DNA from: Catellatospora sichuanensis
GTDB lineage: Bacteria > Actinomycetota > Actinomycetes > Mycobacteriales > Micromonosporaceae
Assembly: GCF_007483665.1 (NCBI RefSeq)
Contig: NZ_ML660183.1
Span: 231,383 to 295,382, forward strand
Reading direction: 5' to 3'
Length of the DNA stretch: 64,000 nucleotides
Shown: positions 33,680 through 44,113 of the stretch, in pieces
Position numbering within the stretch: the first letter of the stretch is position 1
Layout: each line of letters begins with the position of its first letter
Program-made: the position numbers and the translations under genes
The notes under the pieces: model-generated
What the model was told of the DNA's origin: nothing
The model's database searches: none
What the model saw: only the letters and a program-made list of their open reading frames with translations

Positions 33680-35017
33680 GTGCGCACCCCCCTTCGTTGC
33701 ACCGCACGACCCGCGCTCGCCCTCGGCACGGTGCTCCTGCTGACCTCGCTGACCGCGGCGTCCTGTGAGGACACCGCCGACGTGACCGTGGCCGAGGTCG
33801 GCCGGTCCACCGTCAGCGAGGTCGTCGACGCCCCCGCCTCGGTCACCGCGCGCGCCGCCGCGACCGTGACCGCGCCCGCCGAGGGCACCCTGGCCAGGCT
33901 CGCCGTGACGCCGGGCCAGCAGGTCGCCAAGGGCCAGCTGCTGGCCGTGATCGACTCCCCCGCCACGCGCACCCGGCTGCGCCAGGCCAAGCAGGCCCTG
34001 GACGCCTCGAAGCGCTCCGGCGGCGGCACGGTGCGGGTCGACCTGTCCGCCGCCCGGCGCAAGCTGGACAAATCGGCCCGCGAGGCGTTCGACCATGCCC
34101 GTGACGCCGCCGAGCAGGTCGCCGACCCGTCGACCAGGGACGCGCTGCTCACGCACGTCACCGCCGCCGAGGCCGGCTACCGGCAGGCGTCGGCCGGTGT
34201 GGCCGCGGCCGCCGACGCGGTACAGCGCGGTGTGGCGAGCCTCGGTTCGGCCATGCAGGCGCTGGGGTCGGCGCAGCGGCTGCAGGCCCAGCAGGCGTAC
34301 GACCTGGCGAAGGCGAGCGTGGACGCGCTGACCCTGCGCGCCCCCATCGCCGGTGTGGTGCAACTGGGCGGCACCTCGTCCGCCGCGGCCGGCCCGGACC
34401 TGAGCAGCCTGCTCGGCGGCATGACCACGGGTATGCCCACCGGGGTGGCCGGGCCCGTCGCGGCACCCGCCGGGGTGGCCTCGGCGCCGGCCGTCGGCGC
34501 TCCGGTCAGCGCCGGTACCGCGATCGTCACCGTGATCGACACGAGCGTGCTCGGCATCGTCGCCGACGTCGACGAGACCGACATCCTGCTGGTGCGCACC
34601 GGGATCACCGCCGAGGTGGAGCTGGACGCCGCGCCCGGCGTGCAGTATCCGGCCCGGGTCGGCGCGGTCGACGTGCTGCCGACCCCGAACAGCCGCGGCG
34701 CGGTGGCATACCGGGTGCACCTGACGCTGCAGACCCCGGCGGACGCGCCGACGCCGCGGCCCGGCATGAGCGCGGTCGCCCGGCTGAAGGTGCGCGAGGA
34801 GGCCGGAGTCATCGCGGTGCCCGCCGCGGCCGTGTTCACCGGCGACGGCCGCGACAGCGTCTGGGTGCGCGGCCCGGACGGCAAGGCCCAGCGGCGCACC
34901 GTCGTCGTCGGCGCGTCCGGGATGGACACCCTGCAGATCACCGACGGGCTGCGCGAGGGCGAGCGGATCGTGGTGCGCGGCGTGGACCGGGTCACCGAGG
35001 GAGCCCAGCTGCCATGA
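33680..35017 (+). CDS. MacA/HlyD-type membrane-fusion protein of an ABC exporter
   Basis: 445 residues. N-terminal signal region with an SC-type lipobox-like end (LTSLTAASC), a split biotinyl-lipoyl domain ([24 protein letters not shown] ... [13 protein letters not shown]), a helical hairpin between the halves, a beta-barrel and a C-terminal membrane-proximal domain ([18 protein letters not shown]). It links the MacB-like ABC transporter encoded next to the cell envelope. GTG at 33680 follows a TAGGCT -10 box by 7 nt, so the mRNA is probably leaderless. Overlaps the ATPase gene by ATGA. Confidence 0.88.
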   Translation: MRTPLRCTARPALALGTVLLLTSLTAASCEDTADVTVAEVGRSTVSEVVDAPASVTARAAATVTAPAEGTLARLAVTPGQQVAKGQLLAVIDSPATRTRLRQAKQALDASKRSGGGTVRVDLSAARRKLDKSAREAFDHARDAAEQVADPSTRDALLTHVTAAEAGYRQASAGVAAAADAVQRGVASLGSAMQALGSAQRLQAQQAYDLAKASVDALTLRAPIAGVVQLGGTSSAAAGPDLSSLLGGMTTGMPTGVAGPVAAPAGVASAPAVGAPVSAGTAIVTVIDTSVLGIVADVDETDILLVRTGITAEVELDAAPGVQYPARVGAVDVLPTPNSRGAVAYRVHLTLQTPADAPTPRPGMSAVARLKVREEAGVIAVPAAAVFTGDGRDSVWVRGPDGKAQRRTVVVGASGMDTLQITDGLREGERIVVRGVDRVTEGAQLP

Positions 35018-35745
35018 CCCAGCACGCCGCGATCGAGGCGATCGACGTGGCGCGCACGTACGCCCTGGACGGGGTGAGCGTGCCGGCGCTGCGCGGGGTG
35101 ACGCTCACCATCGCCCACGGCGAGCACGTGGCCGTCGTCGGGCCGTCGGGCTCGGGCAAGTCCACGCTGATGCACCTGCTCGGCGGCCTGGACCAGCCGA
35201 CGTCAGGCCGGCTGCGCATCGGCGGGCGCGACGTCGCCGGGCTGACCGCGGCGGAGATGGCGCACCTGCGCAACGCCACCATCGGTTTCGTCTTCCAGTC
35301 GTTCCACCTGCTGTCGCGCACCAGCGCGCTGGACAACGTGGCACTGCCGCTGGTCTACCGCGGGCTGGGCGCGCGCGAGCGCCGCGAACAGGCCGCGCGG
35401 ATGCTCGAACGGGTCGGGCTGTCGCACCGCATCGGGCACCGGCCCAACCAGCTCTCCGGCGGCGAGCAGCAGCGCGTGGCGATCGCGCGGGCGCTGGTCA
35501 CCGAACCGGCGGTGCTGCTGGCCGACGAACCGACCGGCAACCTCGACCAGGCCACCGGCGCGGCGGTGCTGGAACTGCTGGAACAGCTCAACACGGCCGA
35601 GGGCGTCGCGGTGGTGCTGGTGACGCACGACCGGGAGGTCGCCGCGCGGGCCCGCCGCCAGATCACCATGCGCGACGGCCGCGTCGTCTCCGACACCGCC
35701 GACGATGCGGAGACCGCCTCCGACGCCGGGGAGGTGCCGCGATGA
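35014..35745 (+). CDS. MacB-type ABC transporter ATP-binding protein
   Basis: 243 residues. Walker A G43-PSGSGKS-T51, Q-loop ([10 protein letters not shown]), signature LSGGEQQR, Walker [13 protein letters not shown] and H-loop ([10 protein letters not shown]) are all intact, in the LolD/MacB subfamily. It powers the permease encoded next. Overlaps both neighbours by 4 nt (ATGA), so adaptor, ATPase and permease are made together. Confidence 0.93.
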   Translation: MTQHAAIEAIDVARTYALDGVSVPALRGVTLTIAHGEHVAVVGPSGSGKSTLMHLLGGLDQPTSGRLRIGGRDVAGLTAAEMAHLRNATIGFVFQSFHLLSRTSALDNVALPLVYRGLGARERREQAARMLERVGLSHRIGHRPNQLSGGEQQRVAIARALVTEPAVLLADEPTGNLDQATGAAVLELLEQLNTAEGVAVVLVTHDREVAARARRQITMRDGRVVSDTADDAETASDAGEVPR

Positions 35746-36926
35746 GGCTGGCCGAGGCGTGGCGGGTGGCACTGGACGCGCTGCGGGCCAACCGGCTGCG
35801 CAGCGGACTCACCATGCTGGGCATGGTGATCGGCGTCGGCGCGGTGGTGATCCTGGTAGCGCTGGGCACCGGCACCAAGAACGAGGTGCAGGCCCAGGTC
35901 GAAGGGCTGGGCTCGAACCTGCTGCTGGTGGTCCCGGGCCAGGTCAGCCTCAACGCCGCGCCCGCGGTGTCCCGGCTGGACCAGTCCGATCTGGATGCGG
36001 TGATCCGCATCGCCGGGGACCGCGACCGGGTCGCCGTGTCGCTGACCTCGGGCGAGAACGTGCGCGCGGGCAAGGAGCAGGTGTTCACCAGCCTGCTCGG
36101 CGTGCTGGAGACGACGCCGAAGGTGTTCCTGCGCGACGTACGCGCCGGGGCGTACCTGACCCGCACCGACGTGGAGACCGGACGCCGGGTCGCGGTGCTC
36201 GGCAGTTCCGTCGCCAAAACCCTGTTCGGCGAACGCGACCCGGTCGGGCAGCAGGTCACCATCGCCGGGGTCCGGTTCCGGGTGATCGGGGTGTTCGCGC
36301 CGCTGGGGCAGAGCCTGGGCGTGGACCGCGACAACGAGGTGCACATCCCGCTGTCCACGGCGCAGCGGCTGCTCGCGACGAAGCGGGTGGACGCGTTCGC
36401 CGTCAAGGCGCCCGACGCCGAGACCATCGACCGGTTGGGCCGCGACATCGTCGCCGAACTGCACCGCCGCCACCCCGACGAGGAGTTCAGCGCCGTCACG
36501 CAGGAGCAGATCCTCGGCGTGCTCGGCGACATCCTGGGCGTGCTGACCGCCGTGCTGGCCGCGATCGCGGGCATCTCGTTGCTGGTCGGCGGGGTCGGCG
36601 TGTCCAACATCATGCTGGTCTCGGTGCGCGAACGCACCCGCGAGATCGGGCTGCGCATGGCGCTGGGCGCACGGCCGCGCGACATCGGCCTGCAGTTCCT
36701 GCTGGAGGCGGTGCTGCTGACGACTATCGGCGGCCTGCTCGGCATCGCCTTCGGCGTCGGCGCGTCGCTGGCCACAGCCGCGCTGAGCCCGGTGCCCGCC
36801 GCGTTGACCTGGTGGTCGATCGCACTGGCGTTCGGCGTCAGCTGCGCCGTGGGCATCGTCTTCGGCGTGGTGCCGGCGCAGCGGGCCGGGCGGCTCGACC
36901 CGGTCGTCGCGCTGCGTTCCGAGTGA
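35742..36926 (+). CDS. MacB-type ABC transporter permease
   Basis: 394 residues with the MacB/FtsX layout: N-terminal helix ([22 protein letters not shown]), a large periplasmic-type domain of about 220 residues (MacB_PCD), then three helices with the FtsX signature ([31 protein letters not shown]). Such mechanotransmission transporters export lipoproteins, peptides or antibiotics. Last gene of the exporter operon. Confidence 0.92.
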   Translation: MRLAEAWRVALDALRANRLRSGLTMLGMVIGVGAVVILVALGTGTKNEVQAQVEGLGSNLLLVVPGQVSLNAAPAVSRLDQSDLDAVIRIAGDRDRVAVSLTSGENVRAGKEQVFTSLLGVLETTPKVFLRDVRAGAYLTRTDVETGRRVAVLGSSVAKTLFGERDPVGQQVTIAGVRFRVIGVFAPLGQSLGVDRDNEVHIPLSTAQRLLATKRVDAFAVKAPDAETIDRLGRDIVAELHRRHPDEEFSAVTQEQILGVLGDILGVLTAVLAAIAGISLLVGGVGVSNIMLVSVRERTREIGLRMALGARPRDIGLQFLLEAVLLTTIGGLLGIAFGVGASLATAALSPVPAALTWWSIALAFGVSCAVGIVFGVVPAQRAGRLDPVVALRSE

Positions 36927-36938
36927 CGGAACGCAAGT

Positions 36939-36959
36939 GAACCTCCGGCATGGAGGTTC
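36939..36959. promoter_or_regulatory. Inverted repeat between exporter operon and SARP gene
   Basis: GAACCTCC-GGCAT-GGAGGTTC, 8-bp perfect arms. It may end the exporter transcript or be an operator for the SARP regulator. A TAATCT -10-like box follows at 36961-36966. Confidence 0.5.
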
Positions 36960-36997
36960 GTAATCTGTACACCTGCAAGCGTCCACAGGGAGGCAAG

Positions 36998-39868
36998 GTG
37001 TCGATCTTGTTCCGGCTGCTGGGGCCGGTAGCCCTCGGCCGGAGCGGGAACCCCGGCGGCATCACCGTGCCCAAGGTCCGGTGCATGCTGGCCGTGCTGC
37101 TGCTCGACGCCGACCGGGTGGTCAGCCTGGAGCGGCTCACCGACGAGCTGTGGGGCGACCAGCCGCCCCGCTCGGCCGTGGCCAACCTGCGCTCCTACGC
37201 CCTCGCGCTGCGCCGCGCCCTGGCCGCCGCGGGCATCGACCCCGACCGGCTGGCCACCACCCCCGGCGGATACCGGCTGCACGTCACCCACGGCGAGTAC
37301 GACGTGTCCGTCTGGCAGTCGCTGGCCGGCGAGGGCACCGCGGCACTAGCCGAGGGCCGGGTCCGCGATGCCGTGACGCGCCTGGGTAGGGCGCTGGACT
37401 GCTGGACCGGCCCGGCACTGGCCGACGTTCCGGTCGGCCCGGCGCTGGCCGCCCGCGCCACCGCGCTCGACGAGCTGCGCACCGCACACACCGAAGACCT
37501 CCTCGAAGCGAGGCTGCTCTCGGGTGAGGGCATCGCACTGGTCACGCCGCTGCGCGAGCACATCGCCGCGTATCCCACCCGCGAACGCGCCTACGGCCAG
37601 CTCATGCGGGTGCTGTACACCACCGGCGACGCCGCCGCCGCACTCGACGTCTACCAGCAGGCCCGGCAGGTGCTCGCCGAGGAGCTCGGCCTGGAGCCCG
37701 GCGACGGGCTGCGCGAGATCCAGGCCGCGGTGCTGCGCCGCGACCCGGCACTCGCATCGGGTCGCGGCAACGCCGAGGTGCGGCCACGGCAACTGCCCCC
37801 GGACGCCACCGACCTGGTCGGACGCGAGCGCGAACTGGTCCGGTTGAGCGAGGTCACCGCCCGGGTACGCAACATCCACGGGCCCGGCGGGGTGGGCAAG
37901 TCGGCGCTGGCGATCCGGCTCGCGCATGCCCTCGCCGAGGACTACCCCGACGGGCAGCTGTATCTCGACCTGCAGGGCTCCAATCCCCGGCTCACCCCGC
38001 TGGATCCCGGTGACGTGCTGCGCCGGTTCCTGCGCGCACTGGGCACACCCGACGACGACACCCCCGCAGACACCGCCGAAGCAGCCGCGATGTTCCGCAC
38101 CCAGCTGGCCGGAAGGCGGCTGCTGGTGCTGCTCGACAACGCCGTGGACGCCGCCCAGGTGCGGCAGCTGCTACCCGGCACCCCGCACTGCCTCGTGCTG
38201 GTCACCAGCCGCCGCGCGCTGACCTCGCTGGACTCGGCCGCGCTGCTGCCCCTGGACGTGCTCGACGAGGCCGACGCGCTGCGGCTGCTCGGCAGCCGCG
38301 CCGACGCACAGGCCGCGCAGCAGCTCGCGGCCCTGTGCGGGCGGCTGCCGCTGGCACTGCGCATCGCCGCGGCTCGGCTCGACGCCCGGCCCGACTGGTC
38401 GGCGGCGGACCTGGTCGAGCGGCTGGTCGACGAACGCGGCCGGCTCGACGAGCTGCACACCGACGACATGGCCGTACGCTCCTGCTTCCAGGCCAGCTAC
38501 CGGGCCCTGGATGCGCCGGCCGCCCGCGCCTTCCGCATGGCGGGCCTGGCCCGCGCGCCGCACCTGAGCGTCACCGCGATGGCCGCGCTGCTGGGCCAGA
38601 CCCGCGCGGTCGCCGCCTCCGCCCTGGATCGGCTCGTCGAGGCGCGGCTCGTGGACATGTCGACCGGCCGCGTCCAGCTGCATGACCTGCTGCGCCTCTA
38701 CGCGGCCGAGTGCGCGCTGCACGACGATCCGGCGCAGGAGCGGGCCGAGGCGCTGCACCGCCTGTTCGTCTATTACGTGGGCACCGCGCACCGCGCACTT
38801 CAGCAGGTCGTCGGGGTCGTCCGACCGGTCGACGCCACCCTGCAGGGACCGGAGGGCACCGAACTCGTGCCGATCCGGACGCTGGCGGACGCAAGCAGCT
38901 GGCTCGATGCCGAGCTGCCCGCCGCCACGGCGGTCGCGGCGCAGGCCGGGGAGGCGACCCCGGTGGACCGGCGGTATCCGGCACAGCTGCTGCGCGCGAT
39001 GAGCAACTATCTGCTGCGCCGCGCACCCGACCAGGTCGACCAGCTGGCCGCGTTGGCCCTGCGGCTGCATGCCCCCGACGACCCGCAGTCGGCGGGCATC
39101 GCGCACAACATGCGCGGCCAGGCGTACTACTTCCGTCGCCGCTACGCCGAATCGCGGGCGTCGCTGGAGCAGGCGCTGTCGTTCTGGCGGGCGCGCGACG
39201 ACCCCGACGGCATCGCGACGGTCACCAACAGCCTGGGCATCCTGGCCAGCCGGATGGGCGAACTGGACGAGGCGCTGCACCACTTCCAGGACAGCCACGA
39301 CGCGCTCGCCGTCATCGGTGCGACCAAGCTGCGGGCGCTGGTGCTGCTCAACGTCTGCGAGGTACTCACCTCGCAGGAACGGGTCGACGAGGCCATCGCC
39401 ACGGTGCACCGCAGCCTCCGGCTGGTCCGCCGCGACCGGGGAGCCGCCCACACCATGATGGCGCTGGGCATCCTGGCCCTGCTACATGCCAAGGCCGGCG
39501 ACCCTCGGCAGGCGCTGAGCTACTGCCGTCGCAGCATGGCGATCGCGGACGCGCAGGGCGACGTGGCGTACTTCGTGGACATGGCCCTGGTCCGCTCGGA
39601 GATCCACCTGCACGTTCAGCGGCCCGACCTGGCCGGCGCCGACACGCAGACGGCGCTGCGCCGGGCCCGTGACATCGAGGACTTCGGGCGGCAGGGCGCG
39701 GCTCTGTGGCAGATCGCCAAGGTGCGGCAGGCCGCCGGCGACCGTGCGGCGGCGGCGCGGTGCCGGGCCGAGGCGTCCCGGTTGTTCGAGCAGTACGGCA
39801 GATCTCAGGAGCAGGTCGTCGAAACGTTCCTCGTCGGTGATGGCCCGGCCCTCCCGCACCCTCCGTAA
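36998..39868 (+). CDS. AfsR/SARP-family regulator with NB-ARC and TPR domains
   Basis: 956 residues. Winged-helix DNA-binding domain (residues 1-95: VSLERLTDELWGDQPPRSAVANLRSYALALRRAL), bacterial transcriptional activation domain (100-245: AAALDVYQQARQVLAEELGLEPG), NB-ARC ATPase with P-loop GPGGVGKSALA, then about 350 residues of TPR-like helices (AHNMRGQAYYFRRRYAESRASLEQAL). GTG at 36998 follows AGGGAGG. AfsR-like proteins activate antibiotic or morphogenesis genes on ATP binding. Located just after the MacAB-like exporter, which it may control. Confidence 0.92.
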   Translation: MSILFRLLGPVALGRSGNPGGITVPKVRCMLAVLLLDADRVVSLERLTDELWGDQPPRSAVANLRSYALALRRALAAAGIDPDRLATTPGGYRLHVTHGEYDVSVWQSLAGEGTAALAEGRVRDAVTRLGRALDCWTGPALADVPVGPALAARATALDELRTAHTEDLLEARLLSGEGIALVTPLREHIAAYPTRERAYGQLMRVLYTTGDAAAALDVYQQARQVLAEELGLEPGDGLREIQAAVLRRDPALASGRGNAEVRPRQLPPDATDLVGRERELVRLSEVTARVRNIHGPGGVGKSALAIRLAHALAEDYPDGQLYLDLQGSNPRLTPLDPGDVLRRFLRALGTPDDDTPADTAEAAAMFRTQLAGRRLLVLLDNAVDAAQVRQLLPGTPHCLVLVTSRRALTSLDSAALLPLDVLDEADALRLLGSRADAQAAQQLAALCGRLPLALRIAAARLDARPDWSAADLVERLVDERGRLDELHTDDMAVRSCFQASYRALDAPAARAFRMAGLARAPHLSVTAMAALLGQTRAVAASALDRLVEARLVDMSTGRVQLHDLLRLYAAECALHDDPAQERAEALHRLFVYYVGTAHRALQQVVGVVRPVDATLQGPEGTELVPIRTLADASSWLDAELPAATAVAAQAGEATPVDRRYPAQLLRAMSNYLLRRAPDQVDQLAALALRLHAPDDPQSAGIAHNMRGQAYYFRRRYAESRASLEQALSFWRARDDPDGIATVTNSLGILASRMGELDEALHHFQDSHDALAVIGATKLRALVLLNVCEVLTSQERVDEAIATVHRSLRLVRRDRGAAHTMMALGILALLHAKAGDPRQALSYCRRSMAIADAQGDVAYFVDMALVRSEIHLHVQRPDLAGADTQTALRRARDIEDFGRQGAALWQIAKVRQAAGDRAAAARCRAEASRLFEQYGRSQEQVVETFLVGDGPALPHPP

Positions 39869-39970
39869 GCAGCTCGCGCTGCCAGCGTGGGATGGCCGGG
39901 CCATCACCGCTTCCCCGCGACCGCACCCCGTCCCGGCCGCGGTGACCACACTAGGCAGCGGCGCATACAG

Positions 39971-39988
39971 CGGTCGATATATTGACCG
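39971..39988. terminator. Possible weak bidirectional terminator
   Basis: CGGTC-GATATATT-GACCG: 5-bp GC-rich arms around an A/T centre between the convergent SARP and Nudix genes. Short, so weakly supported. Confidence 0.35.
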
Positions 39989-40024
39989 CGACGATTGTGC
40001 GAGATGCAACTTCCGCCGGCGGCG

Positions 40025-40510
40025 TCAGCGCACGTAGCTCCAGCTCACCATCTGGCCGTCGCGGTAGGGCATGACGCCGTGGAACGGGCGCGGGTCGTCG
40101 TCGAAGACCATCGGCAGCCACTCGCGGTCGCTGGCCCACATCGGCACGTCGTACAGGCGCTCGCGGGGCACCCAGCCCAGGGTGCCCTCGTGGTTGCCCT
40201 GATGGGGCTCGCCGGTGAACTCGTCGACCCGGAACACGAACCCGAACCAGTCCTCGCCGCGGCGGCCGAAGCCGGGCCAGGAGACCGTGCCGCGCAGCGA
40301 CAGCCGCTGGGCGATCAGCCCGGACTCCTCCTCGACCTCGCGTTTTACGCCGGTCAGCACGTCCTCGTCGCGCTCGACCCGCCCGCCCAGGCCGATGTGC
40401 TTTCCGAAGTGGATGTCGTCGGGCCGCTTGTCGCGGTGCAGCAGCAGCACGCTGCCACCGTCGGGGGACAGCACGTAGGCGAGGGTGGCGATGATCGGAG
40501 TCAGCGGCAT
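40025..40510 (-). CDS. Nudix hydrolase (MutT-like, 8-oxo-dGTPase type)
   Basis: 161 residues with a perfect Nudix box: G43-x5-E49-x7-R57-E58-x2-E61-E62-x-G64. The family hydrolyses nucleoside diphosphates linked to another group; the HFGKHIGLGG and EDWFGFVFR context matches MTH1-like 8-oxo-dGTP diphosphatases that clean the nucleotide pool. Single gene. Confidence 0.9.
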   Translation of the reverse strand: MPLTPIIATLAYVLSPDGGSVLLLHRDKRPDDIHFGKHIGLGGRVERDEDVLTGVKREVEEESGLIAQRLSLRGTVSWPGFGRRGEDWFGFVFRVDEFTGEPHQGNHEGTLGWVPRERLYDVPMWASDREWLPMVFDDDPRPFHGVMPYRDGQMVSWSYVR

Positions 40511-40650
40511 CAGGCGATGGTCGCACGTGCCCTGGCCCGTGCCCTATCTGCCCCATTAACACAAAAAGGTGGTAAATGAGTACCAAATGATTGGCGTTTC
40601 ATTCACGATGGACATACCACTCGTATCGGACTTTTCAGGAGGTGGTGTTC

Positions 40651-41064
40651 ATGCGTGACGCCGTCAACCGCGGGGGCGTGCTGGTGGTGACCACCGACCA
40701 GCTGCCGGGCCACGTGATCAGGGCAGTCTACGGCGAGGTCCTGGGCCTGTCGGCGCGCACGCTGAGCGCATACAGCGAGGGTTTCAAGTCGCCGATGGAC
40801 GGCAGCGGGGTGAGCATGGCTGAGCGCATTCACATGCTGACCGAGTGCCGCCTGGAGGCAGTCGACCGGATGGCGCGCGTGGCGCTGCGTCTGGGTGCCA
40901 ACGCCGTGCTGGCCATGCGGTTCGACCACCGCCCGGTCACCGAGTCGTGGATCGAGATCTGCGCGTACGGCACGGCGGTGCAGGCGGAGGTGGCGAGGTT
41001 GCCGCGCCCTAGAAAGCCGGCAACCCCGGCCACCGAAGCTGACATGTCGATAAAATCCGCTTAG
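40651..41064 (+). CDS. YbjQ/UPF0145-like heavy-metal-binding-domain protein
   Basis: 137 residues. The core (LVVTTDQLPGHVIRAVYGEVLGLSARTLSAYSEGF, then RVALRLGANAVLAMRFDH) matches the YbjQ/UPF0145 fold, small pentameric proteins without firm function. AGGAGG upstream decides the start at 40651. The upstream region 40540-40630 is notably A/T-rich. Followed after about 70 nt by the sigma factor gene. Confidence 0.75.
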   Translation: MRDAVNRGGVLVVTTDQLPGHVIRAVYGEVLGLSARTLSAYSEGFKSPMDGSGVSMAERIHMLTECRLEAVDRMARVALRLGANAVLAMRFDHRPVTESWIEICAYGTAVQAEVARLPRPRKPATPATEADMSIKSA

Positions 41065-41131
41065 TGAGTCTGACTGCTGAGGGCCGGTGACCCGATGCCG
41101 CGCAGGGCGGCGCGACCGGCGTGACCGGCGG

Positions 41132-41980
41132 ATGGCGGCGATGAGCACCCATGCGGACGCGTTGAGGATCGATGCCGTGCTGGGCTCCCCGGAGCCGGCC
41201 GGTGAGGCGTGGACCGCCGAGCGCGACCGCCGGGTGTCCGTGGCGCTGGCCAGGCTGCACCGCATCCCGCCGGACGACCCCGCGCGGGAGCGGGCCCGGG
41301 CCGCCGTCATCCGCGCCGGAATGCCGCTGGCCCGGCGGCTGGCCCGGCGGTTCAGCTTCCGCGGCGAGGACCCCGACGATCTGGTCCAGGTCGCGCTGCT
41401 GGGTCTGATCAAATCGGTGGACCGCTACGACAGCAGCCACGGCGTCCGGTTCGAACACTTCGCCGCGCCGACCATGCTCGGCGAGCTGCGTCGGCACTTC
41501 CGCGACCGGGGCTGGGCGATGCGGGTGCACCGCCACCTGCAGGAGCTGCACCTGGAGATCAGCCGCGCGGTGCCGCAACTGTGCCAGTCACTGCAGCGCA
41601 CCCCCGAGATCCGCGACCTGGCCGCGTTCCTGGGCCGGGACGAGGACGACATCCGCGACGGGCTGGAATGCGCGCACGCATACGCCATCGGCTCGCTCAA
41701 CAGCGTGGTGCGCAGCGGCAGCGGCTTCGCCGAGCTGGGCGAACTGCTCGGCGAGCACGATCGGCGGCTGGAGTCGCTGCCCGACCGCCACGCCATCGGC
41801 CGCGCGGTGGCCGGGCTGGCGCCCCGCGACCGGCACATCCTCGCGCTGCGCTTCGCGGCCGACCTGACCCAGGCCGAGATCGCGCAGCGCCTGGGGCTGT
41901 CCCAGATGCACGTGTCCCGCCTGCTCACCCGCTGCCTGCAGCACCTGCGCCAGGCCCTGTCCGCCCAGGGCCTGGCATGA
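41132..41980 (+). CDS. SigB/SigF-family RNA polymerase sigma factor
   Basis: 282 residues. Sigma-70 regions 2 (DDLVQVALLGLIKSVDRYDSSHGVRFEHFAAPTMLGELRRHFRD), 3 (VPQLCQSLQRTPEIRDLAAFLG) and 4 (LTQAEIAQRLGLSQMHVSRLLTRCLQHL) are all present; PTMLGELRRHFRD is diagnostic of the SigB/SigF group that governs stress and sporulation genes in actinobacteria. No anti-sigma or antagonist gene is adjacent. Start uncertain: ATG at 41132, ATG at 41141 or GTG at 41087. Confidence 0.9.
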   Translation: MAAMSTHADALRIDAVLGSPEPAGEAWTAERDRRVSVALARLHRIPPDDPARERARAAVIRAGMPLARRLARRFSFRGEDPDDLVQVALLGLIKSVDRYDSSHGVRFEHFAAPTMLGELRRHFRDRGWAMRVHRHLQELHLEISRAVPQLCQSLQRTPEIRDLAAFLGRDEDDIRDGLECAHAYAIGSLNSVVRSGSGFAELGELLGEHDRRLESLPDRHAIGRAVAGLAPRDRHILALRFAADLTQAEIAQRLGLSQMHVSRLLTRCLQHLRQALSAQGLA

Positions 41981-42016
41981 GCTGCCGGCGCTCGACTCCG
42001 CGAGCGCGCGGTGACC

Positions 42017-44113
42017 TCAGTTGATCACTGTGGAGGGTTCGGGCAGGCCGCGGACCTCGGCGTCGCTGCCCGACGCCGTGATCTTGAGCAGTGACCCGGC
42101 GAACGGCAGCCGGTCCACCGTCACGGTCCCCCACTCCTGCGGCAGCCGCGGCCGCAGCACCAGGCTGCGCTTGGGCACGTCCAGGTCCAGGCCGAGGAAG
42201 GCGCGCACGATCAGCAGCGGCGCCGCGCTGGCCCACGCCTGCGGCGAGCACGAGGTCGGATACGGCACCGGTGGACGGAAGCGGTCCGCCGCGAAGCCGC
42301 AGAACAGCTCGGGCAGCCGCCCGCCGAACGACATCGCGGCCCGCAGCAGCCCGTCGGTGAGCCGGTGCGCGAGCTCGACCGCACCGGGGATGTGGGCGTA
42401 TCGCATCAGCCCGGCCACGCACAGCGCGGTGTCGTGCGGCCACACCGACCCGTTGTGGTAGCTCATCGGGTTGTACGCGCCCATCCGGTCCGACAGCGTG
42501 CGCAGCCCGTACCCGCTGTCCATGTCCGGCTCGGACAGCCGCGCGATCAGCTGCGCGGCGTGCTCGTCGGTGACGATGCCGGTCCACAGGCAGTGCCCGG
42601 GGTTGCTGGACATGGCGTCCATGCGGCGCTTGCGCCCGTCCAGCGCGATCGCGAAGTAGCCCTCGTCGGGCAGCCAGAACGCCTCGGCGAACAGCGAGCG
42701 CAGCTTGTCGGCCCGCGCCCGGCAGGATTCGGCCAGCGCCGTCTCCCCGAACGCGTCGGCCAGTTCGGCGCGGGCCAGCCACGCCGCGTACGCGTACCCC
42801 TGGACCTCGGCCAGCGCGACCGGCGGCTCGGCGAGCTGCCCCGCCGCGTCGTTGACCCCGTCCCAGCTGTCCTTCCAGCCCTGGTTGAACAGGCCGCGGT
42901 CGGTGGCGCGCTGGTATTCGATGAACCCGTCGCCGTCGCGGTCGCCGAAGCCGTCGATCCAGGCCAGCACCGCGTCGGCGGCCGGCAGCAGGGCCCGCAC
43001 GTCGGACTCGGCCGCGCCCCACTTCCAGGCCTCGCCGAGCAGCGCCACGAACAGCGGGCTGGCGTCGATGGTGCCGTAGTAGTGCGAGCCGCCCAGAGCG
43101 GACGTGCTCTGCGGCCCGAGCCGCAGCTCGTGCAGGATGCGCCCCGGCTCCTCCTCGTTGCACGGGTCGACCTGGCGGCCCTGCAGCGCGGCCAGCGTGT
43201 AGAGGGTGCCCACGGCCAGCGACGGGTCCAGCGGCAGCGCCATCCACGAGGTGAGCAGGCTGTCGCGGCCGAACAGGGTCATGAACCAGGGCGCGCCCGC
43301 GGCCACGAAGGTGTGCGCGGAGTCCTCGCCCGCGGCGATGCGCAGCGCGTCGAGGTCGCGCACGCTGCGCCGCAGCACCAGACCCAGCTCCTCGTGCTGG
43401 GTCCGGATCGAGGTGACCTGGCGGCGCCACGAGTGCTCCTCGGCCTCCTCGGGCGTCAGGTGCTCGCGGAAGCGCGGCTCGATGCGCCTGCTCTCCACCA
43501 CCGGATGCACGATGATCTCGGTGCGCCACTCGTCCCGGGCCGGGATGACCACCTGCCAGCTCAGCCCGTTGTGGCTGCTGACCGGCTCGCCGGTGGCATG
43601 CACGAGCAGGCCGCGCGAGTTGTCGGGCCGGCTGAACACCAGGTTGACCCCGCTGGCCTGCGCGTGGGTGGCCGAACCGGCGGCGTGGCCCTCCTTGACC
43701 GCGAACAGGTCGGCGAAGTCGGCGTCGACGTGCAGTTCCAGGTGCACCAGGGTGGCCTCGCGGCCGACGTTGGTCAGCGTGATGACCTCGCGCATGCCCT
43801 CGCCGACGATCCGCTGGCGCACCACCAGCAGCGTGCTGTCGGCGTGCCCGGCCGCGGGCGCGCGCCGCAGCATGAACCGGGACGAGAACGTGTCGGTGTC
43901 GGCCACCGACAGCGGCTGCGGCGCCTGGCCGTCGATGCGCAGCTGCCAGCGCGAGATGATCCGGGTGTCGCGGAAGAACAGGCCCTGCGCGCCCCCGGGT
44001 TCCATGTCCCCGTTGGGCGCGCAGATGCTGAACGTGGTGCCTTCGACGATGGTGACCTGACCCTGGCCGAGCGGCTGCGGGTCGCCTGCGTTGAGCGGTG
44101 CGGGATTCGTCAC
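42017..44113 (-). CDS. Amylo-alpha-1,6-glucosidase / glycogen debranching-like enzyme
   Basis: 698 residues. N-terminal beta-sandwich domain of the glycogen-debranching type (VTIVEGTTFSICAPNGDM, GLFFRDTRIISRWQLRIDG) and a C-terminal alpha/alpha six-barrel (PWFMTLFGRDSLLTSWMALP, YNPMSYHNGSVWPHDTALC, WASAAPLLIVRAFLG). These proteins hydrolyse alpha-glucan or glucosyl bonds by an inverting mechanism. GTG start overlaps the preceding glycosyltransferase stop (GTGA). The pair may make or trim a glucoside such as an osmoprotectant or glycogen-like polymer. Confidence 0.88.
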   Translation of the reverse strand: MTNPAPLNAGDPQPLGQGQVTIVEGTTFSICAPNGDMEPGGAQGLFFRDTRIISRWQLRIDGQAPQPLSVADTDTFSSRFMLRRAPAAGHADSTLLVVRQRIVGEGMREVITLTNVGREATLVHLELHVDADFADLFAVKEGHAAGSATHAQASGVNLVFSRPDNSRGLLVHATGEPVSSHNGLSWQVVIPARDEWRTEIIVHPVVESRRIEPRFREHLTPEEAEEHSWRRQVTSIRTQHEELGLVLRRSVRDLDALRIAAGEDSAHTFVAAGAPWFMTLFGRDSLLTSWMALPLDPSLAVGTLYTLAALQGRQVDPCNEEEPGRILHELRLGPQSTSALGGSHYYGTIDASPLFVALLGEAWKWGAAESDVRALLPAADAVLAWIDGFGDRDGDGFIEYQRATDRGLFNQGWKDSWDGVNDAAGQLAEPPVALAEVQGYAYAAWLARAELADAFGETALAESCRARADKLRSLFAEAFWLPDEGYFAIALDGRKRRMDAMSSNPGHCLWTGIVTDEHAAQLIARLSEPDMDSGYGLRTLSDRMGAYNPMSYHNGSVWPHDTALCVAGLMRYAHIPGAVELAHRLTDGLLRAAMSFGGRLPELFCGFAADRFRPPVPYPTSCSPQAWASAAPLLIVRAFLGLDLDVPKRSLVLRPRLPQEWGTVTVDRLPFAGSLLKITASGSDAEVRGLPEPSTVIN

